Position numbers and translations under genes: made by a program. The notes under the pieces are model-generated. The model saw only the letters and a list, made by a program, of their open reading frames with translations. It was not told the DNA's origin and did not search any database. Of a stretch of 64,000 nt of DNA, positions 1 through 11,259 are shown in pieces. Within the stretch, counting starts at the first letter, position 1, and every line of letters begins with the position of its first letter. The stretch covers positions 11,459,060 through 11,523,059 of the forward strand of contig OZ026626.1 of assembly GCA_964020975.1 (NCBI GenBank). The letters run 5' to 3'. The stretch is from Hermodice carunculata. Lineage: Eukaryota > Annelida > Polychaeta > Eunicida > Amphinomidae.

Positions 1-58
1 TGAACCAGGAGTCCCTAGGCGTGTTTATGTAATATCGAAGCAATTCAGTCCTTGCCGC
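1..58 (+). repeat. R1 modular repeat, fragment at window edge
   Basis: The bases around GTCCCTAGGCGTG and TGTAATATCGAAGCAA match the R1 stretch at 39752-39790 (GTCCCTAGACGTG, TGTAATATCAAA). The repeat continues beyond the left edge. Confidence 0.6.
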
Positions 59-326
59 CACCACGCAGCGCTGCGGTTTTCAAATGATATTAGAGACCTC
101 TCGCGGCCAAAATTGCTTTTGCGGGGTCGGGTACGCGAGCCCATTCACTCACAGTGTATTTTCCTATGGCTGAGAACATTATACAGAGGGCGATGTCGCC
201 AAAAAAACAAACGCAGAACTGAAGGAAATATTACAAAATCTTGGGAGAAAGAAGAATGGAAAAAAGCAAGCCTCATTCACAGGATTTTGTGCGCAACTAA
301 CGCGAAAAAAGTAACATCAGATCAAG

Positions 327-605
327 TTGCCGGTCATGAATGTATCAACTTTGCAGACATATGGTCTATGGAAGCGATGTGGCGACCGTTATACCAAACT
401 CAGCCTTGGATTTGTAACAGATTATCTAACCAATGGAGAATTGATAAATGCAAAAGCAAAAGACATTGAAAATTTACCTACGCGAAGGGTGTTAGACAGG
501 GCAGGTGCGGTATTCAGAGCCGGCAAAGTGAAAAAAGTTTTGTGTTTCCTGGTCAGTTGCGTCTTTTTTCTACTCGGTCTTAGCATGGTTCTGCTTTTTA
601 GTTAG
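327..605 (+). other. Unassigned open frame with hydrophobic C-terminus
   Basis: Ninety-two codons ending VLCFLVSCVFFLLGLSMVLL and a stop. The first 70 residues are of ordinary, non-repetitive composition and the tail would make one membrane helix. No homologous family is recognised and no splice sites are confirmed. It may be a last exon of a gene lying left of the window, or chance. Confidence 0.2.
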
Positions 606-1041
606 AACTTATTACTGTTGTTTAATATGTATCAAAATAGTTACATTGTATCTTGTGATCATAACCAGAGTATTAATTTTGTTTCGTCCCTTTATTGACA
701 CTTGCAAGACGGCAGTCACCTTCCCAAGGCGAGACTCAGCGGCACAACTTTCGCTTAAAAAGTGCACATGATTGAGGTAGATTTACTTGTGGATTATTTC
801 ATTGTTTATATCTACTCAGTACCAAAACGGTTCTTTGCCCAAATATGAAAATTTCTATCAGAATAATGGGAAAGCAGTAAAATGACAAGGAAAGCGTAAC
901 AGTTAATGCCAGTAGGACAGTCCAGGCACAGAGCGCACGTTTGTGTATTTCACACCCATGGGGCCCAAGCCAGCGCTCATAACCTGATAATGGGATTATG
1001 ACACCTTGAGGCTGAAACGGCTACCGTGACTTACTGGTACG

Positions 1042-1075
1042 CAGTGGGGTAGCAGCTACGTGTGCTACCCCACTG
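1042..1075. other. Perfect 13-bp inverted repeat (hairpin)
   Basis: CAGTGGGGTAGCA at 1042-1054 is the exact reverse complement of TGCTACCCCACTG at 1063-1075, with an 8-base spacer. No gene or repeat that I recognise explains it. Confidence 0.6.
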
Positions 1076-1914
1076 TTGTCAGACGATTAACTTGTTTGCC
1101 GCAGGGTGACCGCTTAAGAGCAGTTAAGCCTTGAGTATATAAATTTTGACAAGTTTCTTAGCCAATCTTTTCACTAAAGTAGAGTCGATATCAATGATTG
1201 TCAAGCCATTTAATGCAGTATAATAACCGCTTTTAAATATTGCATGATGGTTTTGGCGTTTCCCCAGTCTCTTGCTTTCCCATGAATAATGTCGGTACAA
1301 AGTCTACATTGTTGCTATCTTTGGAGGGTTTCTTATTTACAAAATGCTTACTACAAACAACCCAGTTATCGGTGGGTTCCTCTTTTCTGGAGATGGCGTG
1401 GATCCACCGGGCGCGTTGAGGCTGGCGAGCCGGTATCGGTGAAAAGACAAAAATTCACATCCCGCCCTCCCCTCTTCTATTGCAACACCCAAACACTGCA
1501 CAGTGATCTTTACTCCCCATATCGCTAAGTAAAAAAACTAACTATATATATATACATATTTACAACTTTGCAGGCATTAAAAAGTGGTGTCCTCTCAACT
1601 CATTCACAATGGAGGGGGGGGGGCGCAAGGGTGTTTTCGTGACTCCTGATCCTATTTTTTTTATTTTCCGTGATCTTTGAAACAATGAAATTAATTTTCG
1701 GGATTCGTGATTAAGCCATTGCTCGTGAATCGTGAATATGCATATAAGCTGAATAACTTTTCCTGTGAACTGTGAAAACATTTTTTTTTTCCTGTGAACT
1801 GTGATCAAGACCCCCCCCCCCCTTGCCCCCCTCACAAAAGTGCCACAAGCCTGAACCCGCAAGGCGAGTTTGCGCGTCTATGCGCATGCGTCGACTGCAG
1901 CGCCAGCTTCGGCG

Positions 1915-3325
1915 GAAAGGACTGAATTCAATAAGCGGTTCTGAAAAAAAATTGTCAAAAAAACAAAAAAACAAAAAAAAAAAAAAAAACCACACACACA
2001 CTAAAAAGAAATATGATAATAAAAAAAAAAATCATTAAAAAATTCATTGGAGTGTGACCATATGAACAAACCTGGCAGACACCCACCCAAGGTTCATTCC
2101 CACCAACTTTGAAGTCAATCTGGAAGACAGTTTTGGAGAGGAAGTCGAAAATGTGAATGTGAAGCTTTAGAATGCCCATAGACTTACATAGTTATCTATA
2201 AGAAAGCTGCATTTACCGATAAATACCCGAACTGAAAAATATCGTTAAAAATCAGGAATCCATAGAAGTGCCACCTGGTGACCAACCTTGTCTAACTGTT
2301 CGACAAGTAACATGTCCACCAAGTTTCAGCTTAATTGGAGTGACGGTTCTGGAGAAGAAGTCAAAAATAGCAAAAGCGCAAAAAAAAAAAAAAGAAAAGA
2401 AAAAAATCACTGCGCCACCTGGTGAATAAATTCAGCACAAGGAGTCTCCGAAAATGTCCCGGTGCGATATCAAAGCAATTGGGTGAGCGGTTTCGGAGAA
2501 GATTAAAAAAAAAATTGTCAAAAAAAGAACAAAGAAAAAAAAAAAATAATAAATAATAAAAAAAAAAAAATAAATAAATAAATAAAAAAATGAAAAATAT
2601 AAACAAAGGAAAAATTAAAAAAATCACAAATAATCCATAAATCACTGAAGCGTGACCATTTGAGCAGGCAAGGAAGACACCCACTAAAGGTACATTGCCA
2701 CCAAGTTTGAAGTCAAACTGGATGACGGTTTTGGAGAAGTCGAAATAGCATTAAAATGCACAACAACTTACATAGTAATCGATACGAATGCTGCATTGAC
2801 CAATTAGTACCCAAATTGTGAAAATCGTTAAAAATCAGGAATCCACAGCAGTTCCACCTAGTGAAAAAACTTTGTTTAATCCTTGCACAAGGAGCATATT
2901 CACCAAGCTTCAGCTTGATCTGAGTGACAGATCTGGAGAGAAGTTTTAAAAAAGCAAAGACACACAAAAAATTATAAAAAATAGAAAAAAATGAAAAAAA
3001 AATGCAGCGTCATCTGGTGAACAAATTCGGAGCTAGAGGTCTGAGAAGATAATTTAACATTTGCGCCAAAAAAGAACAAAAAAAAATCATAAAAAAATCA
3101 AAATCACTAAGGCGTGACATTTCAACAAACTTGGTAGGGACCTACTAAAGACACATCCCGACCAAGATTGAACTGAATCTGGCTCACGGTTTTGGAGAAA
3201 AAGTCGAAAATGTGAATTGTAGACGCGCAGACAGACAACGGACTGACGGAAGGATTGACGGGCGACAAACCCTTACAAAAGCTAAACTGACCGACAAGGC
3301 AGCTGAGCTAAAAATCCAATTAGTT
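1915..3325 (+). repeat. R1 modular repeat, longest copy
   Basis: The block is built from modules that each end in a variant of GACGGTTTTGGAGAAGAAG. The anchor GTGACCATTTGAACAA-like element recurs at about 2054, 2653 and 3113, so the larger unit is about 460-600 bp. Each larger unit holds three related submodules separated by A-rich runs. The 3' end reads CAGACAACGGACTGACGG, then the palindrome-like CTGACCGACAAGGCAGCTGAGC. It is non-coding; the open frames across it are low-complexity Lys/Phe runs. It resembles a dispersed repeat I recall from bivalves, which is inference. Confidence 0.75.
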
Positions 3326-3458
3326 AAATATGCCATATGACAGAAAATACTGGCATTTATGAATTAACGTCAGCTTAAACTGTTATTTGCTTTAACTATA
3401 TCCTTCTAATATCTGGTATTATATTCCAATGTTAATAATCCGTTTACATTAAAAATGT

Positions 3459-3462
<4 letters not shown>

Positions 3463-3543
<81 letters not shown>

Positions 3544-3576
3544 GTGTGTGTGCGTGTGTGTGTGTGTGTGTGTGTG
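3463..3576. repeat. Compound microsatellite (TA)n then (TG)n
   Basis: About 79 bp of TA followed directly by about 34 bp of TG with one TGCG break, just right of an R1 copy. Confidence 0.95.
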
Positions 3577-4231
3577 AACTGACTGAAATGTGTTCTTTCT
3601 GACATGTTTATGTACTAATCAAATTGTGTTCTCCTAACATAGCTTCCTCTCTTCCTCTAAGAACAACTACCATTCACACAATATATTTTAGAACGTGACT
3701 GTTTGGATAGTATTAGGTCTGCCGTTTGAGCCGCTCTGTTGGGATAGTGTGGTGGTTCTAAAACTAAAAAAAAAATGAAGTCTGCTGATCCGCACATTGA
3801 GACATATTGGCTGCAAATTGCATCAACATGCCTCCAGCAAGATTTTTTTAAAGGCCCAGTAACTCGGTGCGACGAACACAATAATCACAAAATTCCCGAT
3901 GTAATACAATTTAAGGAAAATCATTGTTACCACACTTGATCAAACGTTAACTAGTGTTCCTTGATGACGCTTTATACATATACTGTGGTGCATATAGCTC
4001 CATACAAAAGATTTTATAAATCAATCAAAAAGAAAAAGAAAAAAAAAAAGAAAAACCGGGTGTTTTTTTCTCCTTTATGACAGACAATCCCATGCAAGTG
4101 GGCTTACAATAATATCTTTAAAATTGTCATTGAATGCTTAACTGCAAAGCGATGCGATTTACTATATTTTTTCATTAAAAATAAGATAAAAATAGGCTTT
4201 TGCGTCGCCAATGAAAATGCGGAGAACTAAC

Positions 4232-4356
4232 CTTTCAATACTGATAACAACCATTCCCGACATTGAAGAACCTATAGCAGTATATTCTAAAAAGTGTACC
4301 AATTTACATTCTAAGGAAGAACGAATAACATTGACGGGGAAAAAGTAGTCCATAAT
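4232..4356 (-). CDS. GPCR gene A: ECL1 and TM3 up to the ER of the E/DRY motif (exon)
   Basis: Seen: acceptor ttaatctttcag| and donor GAAAG|gttagt enclose 125 bp, 41 codons plus AG. The frame continues directly from FPYK and reads MDYFFPVNVIRSSLECKL, then a helix ending GMVVISIER. The cysteine of LEC is 24 residues before the glutamate of ER, exactly the class A spacing from Cys3.25 (disulfide to ECL2) to the acidic residue of E/DRY (3.49). The exon stops inside the arginine codon, so an intron interrupts E-R-Y. The remaining exons (TM4 onward) would lie left of position 1-4200 and none is visible before the window edge. It matches the gene B TM3 exon at 33 of 41 residues. Confidence 0.92.
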
Positions 4357-4478
4357 CTGAAAGATTAACATTTCGTGTTTAGTGCTACATGAAAATAGAA
4401 CTTCCTCCCCAATCTATAGGCATGTACTTTGATGGTTTTCAACAAAAATCTTCAAATTTCATACCCTTGTGAATCTTT

Positions 4479-4705
4479 GATTATTATTATTATGATTTTG
4501 GTGGTGAAAATGAAGATGATGATTATTATAACTATTTCTGGTACTATTACTCCTTTTAATACTAGTACTATTAAAATGTTTACATTTCGTACTATTATCA
4601 GTGTTTTTTTCATTTTATTACTATTATCATTATCATAATTATTATTACTTCTGTTATTATTATCATCATGATTTTTATTATCATTATCATTGTCATTATG
4701 AAGGA
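4479..4705. repeat. Imperfect ATT/ATC-rich tract
   Basis: Irregular TTATTA, TCATTATCATT and ACTATTA units. The open frames on both strands are low-complexity. Confidence 0.8.
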
Positions 4706-5459
4706 GACGGTAATAGCATCTCCAAAACTCTAGCAAAATTACTTGGAATATTATAATTGTGAATAGAGGACAGTTTTTCTTTTTGTAATATTTGATCTGT
4801 TCTAGGGAACCACTTTACCTCAGAGCCAATGGGATCACACCTAAGGTAGATCCTCACCAAATGCTAACAGTGACTGCAAGTAGTCCCCGATTTATATGTA
4901 AATTTTAATTTCCTCCACTTTTATTTATCGTAGATAATTACACATGCCAACTGGCAAAGTATTGCTGAGTAATTTGAGCCCATGAGTGTGCCGGCTAAGA
5001 AAACTAGGTCACTAGGTCAAAAGCATGTTGCTTTCACCCTCAATGAATATGCTTTTTGTTCCTGACCGTTGTATTATAAAATCTTACAGGGGCACATATC
5101 GAGACGAATTGCACACGATGAACTAAACCTATGGCACTAATTTTTTATTAAATAGGTTACATTGATGCATGAATGTCCAGGCTACTTTATAATCTGTATC
5201 TGTATAACAGTGATATCTACACAACGTACACGTAAGGATCTGCCATTTGATACTATAGTCCCTAAGCTCCGTTTGGCCCATCTGCACTTAGCTTTGCTAT
5301 CTCTCTTTCTCTCTCTGTCTCTCTCTATCTCTCTTTTCACAGCTCAGTTTAAGCTTTAGATAAAGCTGAATTACAACTCAATGGAGAATATGAGACTCAT
5401 TCATGATCAGCAAATCTGTTCAGGTGAGCATGGCCCATTTACAAAGTTATATATAGCTT

Positions 5460-5995
5460 TTTAGTTTGGCTGACTTGTTAATCACCTGAGCGTTCGTGAG
5501 GGTCTGCCGTCCGTCGTGCATCCGTCCGTCGACAATGCAAATTTCCTATTTCTACTCAAAACCGTCAGCCATAGTCTTAAAACTTGGTGGCGATGTACTT
5601 CTACCAGGATTGTTCAAATGGTCATGCTTCAATGATTTTTGGGTTTTTACAATTTTTTTTTGTTCTTTTTTGGCAAATCGTAACAAATTTTCCTCTCTGA
5701 AACCGCTCACCCACTTCCTTTGATATCTAACAGGGTACCCCTAGGGATTCTTAGTTCTGATTTTTTTTTCACTGGTGGCGATGCAATTGTTTTCTAATTT
5801 TTTATGAATTTTTAGGTGTGGTTTTGCTATTTTTGACATCTTTACCAGAACCATGATTCACATTCAGTAGAAACTTGGTGGATATGGTCCGTGTGGAAGG
5901 GTCAAACAAAGTTGTTCTCTGGGTGGCACTGCTGTATACTCCTGATTTTAAACGATTTTTTTTCTATCGGTAAACGAACCTATCGTAATGATTAC
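5460..5995 (-). repeat. R1 modular repeat, inverted copy in gene A intron
   Basis: The reverse complement carries the R1 3' end (GTCAGCCAAAC preceded by the CGACGGACGG tract at 5500-5535). It then carries the submodules with AAGTTTTAAGAC, TCAGAGAGG and the SCCACCAGTG box. It lies between the TM2 and TM3 exons of gene A. Confidence 0.65.
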
Positions 5996-6234
5996 TATAC
6001 ATGTCAAACTTGCTTAGCTCCAAGTCACTCTGATATCCATTTTGTTTTTAAATTCGCCTCTGTAATTATACAGAAGGGTCATTTTACTGAAGGTACATGC
6101 GCATTTTTACGGCGATAAGACCATGTTTTGTACGTGATCATTTGATTACATATAATACACAGACCGACATTTGTACATATTTCAAAGTAGTAGGTAAACG
6201 CATGTAGCCATTGCAACATGAAAACAAAAATTAC

Positions 6235-6356
6235 CTTATACGGGAATGCGATGAAAAGCACAATGTAATCTGTGATTGTTAAATTCAGTAGGAGAAAGTT
6301 TGTTGGTGTCCTCATAAACGTAAACTTTGTTATGGATAAGATCACCAATGCATTTC
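6235..6356 (-). CDS. GPCR gene A: end of TM1, ICL1 and TM2 (exon)
   Basis: Seen: acceptor gtattattgcag| and donor TATAAG|gtaatt enclose 122 bp (2 nt + 40 codons). Joined to the exon at 10733 it reads GIVGNALVILSITKF, then LLLNLTITDYIVLFIAFPYK. This is the class A pattern GN(1.50) in TM1 and N-L-x-x-x-D in TM2: the LNLTITD stretch carries the conserved TM2 aspartate (2.50). The intron to the upstream exon is about 4.4 kb and the one to the TM3 exon about 1.9 kb. Splice phases match on both sides (phase 1 in, phase 0 out). The family is a rhodopsin-type receptor; I cannot name the ligand class from this part. Confidence 0.9.
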
Positions 6357-9300
6357 CTGCAATAATACAACTGAGGCTATATTATAAAAAAGATAAGTGG
6401 ACAGCAGCGGGGCCACAATATCATGATACGGACCTTACACAACTGACCATGCTGTCCAGTCAGCAGCGTGATAAATCACCAATGTGATGAAATTTGAATA
6501 AATTCCAATGCTCAGTTTAGGCTAGGATAAAAGCATTATCAGGCAAACCAAACTCTTTTTTAAAAACTCTTAATTCAAATATTTAAAATCGATATAAAAA
6601 TGCAACCGCTATAAAAACAGGGAGAGCTAATGTAGTGATGAATTGAAATCATATATCGCTGAAGCTAGAAAAATCTATCCGGGGTACACTGCAGAGCAGT
6701 ATTGTCGGCACCACTAACTGACAGAATGTGTAACCCAAACTACCTGCAACAACCTTTTTAAAGCATTTTTTTGGTTAAGGTTGGAGGAACAGCAACATTA
6801 AAAAATTAATCAGCTATACTTATCAGGGGACGCAAGATACCTGTTCCCTTAAATTACTTACCTTTTGTTTGCGAGTTTATTTGTTACAGGCCATGTGCAA
6901 TGCGATCAATGCTTGGTACTGTATTTTTTCCCTATTTACACATTATTTTATGGATTGATGCGCATGCATATGTGTGTTGGTATTAAAGAGTTTGGCACAT
7001 TGAGAACATCGCAACACGGGAACCTGTATAAAATAGCTGTTTGAAAAGGTTTTCACAAAGTGATCATCTTTAAACCATTGCTTCTTTCGATCCTAAGAGC
7101 AATATAACTAACAACTGTGCTGAGGTAACGCTTTCTAGTGATATTTTTCACCTTATAGAAAAAGTGGAGCTGTGTAAAACCCACCAAGCTGAAGTTTACA
7201 GTAGCTTCGTGAGAAAGGAGCTGCAACAGTTGAATTATTTTCAGACTTTGAAAGGCCTGTCGCATCTAGGCCACTTGCAGAGGAAAAGGACTTTAGGTGA
7301 CAAGGCAATTTGCATATAAATAAAAGGTGTACAGACAAGGATACTGTATTGTGTTTGCTAAACTTCTACCCCAATCAGTGTTTTTTTTTTCTGAAAAAAA
7401 TGACCTGTATTTTGACTGCCTATTCGACTGAACAACAAATCCATTGAATTCCATTCTGTAATCCATGTCATGTATTGGCAAGATTTCAAACGGTAGCAAC
7501 TAAAGATGTACACACATTAATCGCCTGTTAAAATATGATGTGGAAAATCTGCAATTTACAAATGTGGGCAGATCAACTCATAAGGCATTGCTAGTATTGT
7601 TTGAGGAACACAGTGGTTAAGGTCGCTCCTGTTTTTGCCCCTCCACACCAAAGAGTGTTGTTAAGTAGGCTGTTCAGCTGCTGCCAGACTAGCAGTTTTT
7701 GCTCTCATACCGAAACAGGACCAAAGTCACTGATGCTCCATCAACATTCTGGCATTCATTGAACAGATGGCCTTGCCTGAAGATCAGGCTGTTTATGGGG
7801 TAACACTGGCTTCCCCTCCTTGCCAAGTATAGAAGTTCATCAAGTGGGGGATAGATGACCTAACCGTGCATCCAGTTTCGCTGATAAAGGTCATACACTT
7901 CTTTTTGATCAGATTTTCCTTTTTCTCGGTCATGTTCAGAAAGACAAACATCGCCCATTTTATTCACAAACTACAGAACAAAAAAGTAACATACAAACAT
8001 TTGGAGGGGTTTTACAAAATGGCCTTTTGCACATGGCTAGGTTGTAAATTTTACAAAGGCAATTTCTTGACTAGCAGCCAAGAAGTATACAGAATGAAAC
8101 AAAAATATCATATGTACACTTCATGGACCCACTATCTTAATCCCACTACAATGGGTACTTGATTAGCCTGTGAATTTAATCCCAGATCATCTAAATACTT
8201 GATGAGTCTATGATTTTAATCACACGACAGGATAATCAACTTTAAAATGCAGTTGCCTATATGACCACGAGTTACACAATCATTTATATGTTGACATAGA
8301 TAAAGGAGGAAGTGTCCAAACAGGATTTTACATTTTGTGTCTACCTAATTGAGTGAATTGTCGGCCATTGTTATTTTGCTTCTAGATCCCTACAAATTTA
8401 TTTACTAAACAACTGTTGTTATGCTGTCCGGACAAGGTAATGATGATGAAGGCCATGATGTCTTACAAGCAGTCTGATGTACAGTCAACCTTGTACTTCA
8501 GAACACATTCTTCCTTTCAGAGAAAAATTGCATCCACCTGAATCCCAAACAGAGCAGGCAGAAATGTACAAATCTGTGACACTCGTTATTTCATTGAATT
8601 ACTAGGCTTAGAATGTGACATATTTACATCTTTGCCCCTTAATTGCCTCATACTGACTCGCACTCATCAGGAAAGTGTCGGTACAACATTATCTTCGTCA
8701 ACACTTGAATACAGTTTTGAAATTGCTGAGAAACGGGAACCTTATTGATGTGGTGCACATCATGGTTTTATTTACAATCTGCCCTTGCATTTTTGAGTAA
8801 ATTAACAGCTTGGTGTATTGCCTTGGCTTCGTTATCACGTCATATTCTGCGACTATCATTTATATTAAATCCAACAATAATCTGAACTATAACAGTTGGC
8901 AGACATTAAATTTGCGACCATTCAAATCCAGAACAGACTTATTCCGGGACTCTTCCGTCTTGTAAGGTATAAGTCCTTGGATTAAGCTACCACTGCGTAT
9001 CCATAACCATCAATCTCATTCTATATTTTAAACCGAAATTTTCTAAGCATAATGGCCCGCTAAATGTATATTCGGAGTTGTGTAACCTACGTAAGGCTTA
9101 TACATTCATCCTTCATACCCTTGCAACATATCTAGACACATAGGACGACTTTTCTGCTGTATGTTGTTGCATGATCCAACCTCCATACGATTGTTACGAC
9201 ATATGCTCTATGTGCTGTGAAACTTATACTCTGTAGTTCTCTTTTGTGTGATCTTTTACAAAACTTCCAAAATTTGCTGGAAATGCAATATTTATATGAT

Positions 9301-10732
9301 TCTATTCAATCGATTCGGACAGGTATGGATTGATATGATGCATTCTCTTTATATTTTGTTTTGGATACCCATGGAGGTAGCACGTATAATAGTTGTATAA
9401 TTTCGCTGCCTCGATTTGTAGGATACTTCTCTACTAATCGTAGCTGTCTTCATTGTTTTGTCTGTTCCATGATTAATCAGTCCTTTCCAAAGTCTCTGTC
9501 ATCTGGCATGACGTTTGCGCTCTTCTCAGCCCCGTTTATTTGTGATATTCATTCTGCAAGATATTTAAGCAGGGCCTGGCCCTTTTCCTATTTCCTCGCA
9601 CATTATGTAAGTCCGCTCATATCGTTTGAATAAGATATATTTCTAAAACATCTGGATTTCATACAAAGGGTTCCTTCCAATTTTCTCTTTTGTCACAGTG
9701 CCTCAGGGGATCTCTCATCCTTTCAAAGGCTTAGGTACGACTATGTGAGACTAAAATCAGACAAAATATACTCATCAACATGTTTTATTAACTCATACTG
9801 AAGAGGGTAATTTACTGTGCCGCCAAAAATACACGCATGTCAAAATTCAAATATTTCTTATCAACTGTGTTTTATGAGTCATTCATCAGCAAAAGTACGT
9901 TACCGTCCAATGTACCAAGAGTTTTAGTGTATCATTGGTCAGAATAAAGAAGGCTGATTCTTGTGATTATACCTGACAGCAGGTCCAGTTTATCTAAAGT
10001 AAATATTCTTGACAAAATTCTGTTGAGTACATGTCAATCTTTTTCAAACACCAAAATAGACTCGCAGCAGAAATCAGACGGAAATTTTTTCATAGAGATT
10101 CTGGTCAATACATAAGCGTTTCACACTGGCAGGCAATGTGAATTTAAATACTATAAGTACTACCCTTTTTATTTCATAAGAAGCACGCTGTGATAATGCA
10201 AAGATTTCCTGGAGGAGACATGGTTTTTGCGGAGTTTTATGATAACAACAGCACAAACAATTACACTTATTATAGAATCTTTATAGCATTATTTTACAGC
10301 AATTTTTTCCCCGAATCTGTTTTTTTTCCTCAAATATAAGAAATACTGAAATATTTATTCCCCCCCCAATATTAAAAGGTAGGGTGTGTGGTTTTTTATT
10401 GGGGCATGTGCTACATTTGGCATCAGTACGATATGCCTAGAGCTTTGATATGCATACGTCACTAATGCCACAATTTTTGCAATTTTTATTTGTGTCTTCT
10501 TGGTTGTGCAATACTTGGTTGAGCAAAGAAGGGATTTATATTATTTTTCCCTTACTCCCAGATACAATTTCAGTGGTATTTGCACTAACGACCATTCGAT
10601 ATTTATAATAACGCCATATCTCTTGTTTGTCTTGATAAAAGCAGAAATGTAGCTTAAAGAAGTGATCAAGATGTTCCTTGTCTTCCTGCCAGGCCAAACA
10701 GCCTCACATGTTCATTCGATAAGCTTACGTAC
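6357..10732 (-). other. Gene A intron (TM1), mostly unique sequence
   Basis: 4.4 kb without recognisable repeats, RT motifs or microsatellites, in contrast to the other introns. Open frames are short and unconvincing. Confidence 0.6.
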
Positions 10733-11257
10733 CTACAATTCCTAGTAAAGTTACAACAATCCACAAAGATATGGTCAGTGAAAATGCAACAACAGTATTT
10801 GAAGAGATGCTAAATCTTTGATGATTTGCAGTACCGTGTATTTGAAGCTGTGTGCGTGAATAAAGTTTACACACTACATCTTCTGATATTCTTTTCACAC
10901 CATCAATAGGCTGTTTAATTCCTGGTAGCGATAAACAATATTCAACTGTTTCGTTGCCAATTCCATCAAGGAGAATCCTTGCAAGAGTATAGTTATCGTT
11001 CACATACCACAATTTCAACGACGGAACGTGCAATACATGATGGAAGTCTACCCTAATTTTCTCCACCACCAGACCATTAATTTTCTGTTTGATCCTCCGC
11101 AATGTTGATGTTTCTGCTGTATTTGTTGTTTTAAATGCTGAGAAACTTTGTGTACGTAAATATGACCCGCCCCTTGTTCCTGTTTGATTGTGTCTGAAGG
11201 TCTCAGTCTGTCCATACATTGAAAATAGTGTATGTTCCTCGTAAGGTAATACCAAAC
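10733..11257 (-). CDS. GPCR gene A: extracellular segment and first half of TM1 (exon)
   Basis: Seen: a minus-strand frame of about 174 codons ending at a strong donor (GTAG|gtacgtaag) in phase 1. The last residues form a hydrophobic helix, LTISLWIVVTLLGIVG, and the next exon supplies GN, giving the class A TM1 motif GxxGNxLV. The preceding ~150 residues are polar, with three N-glycosylation sequons (NQT, NYT, NET) and two cysteines, as expected for an extracellular N-terminus. The 5' border is uncertain. A T-rich tract followed by cag at 11258-11260 looks like an acceptor leaving 2 nt before the first codon, and an in-frame stop lies just upstream, so more exons probably precede it. An alternative is initiation at the methionine about 13 codons in, which would lack a signal peptide. 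Inference: membrane receptor with unknown ligand and an unusually long ectodomain for class A. I recognise no named ectodomain. Confidence 0.75.
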
Positions 11258-11259
11258 CT

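Larger units (their letters stand above)
59..1914. other. Region left of gene A exons visible here
   Basis: Contains the hairpin at 1042 and the open frame at 327. Otherwise nothing recognised; gene A TM4-TM7 exons are not found here. Confidence 0.4.
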
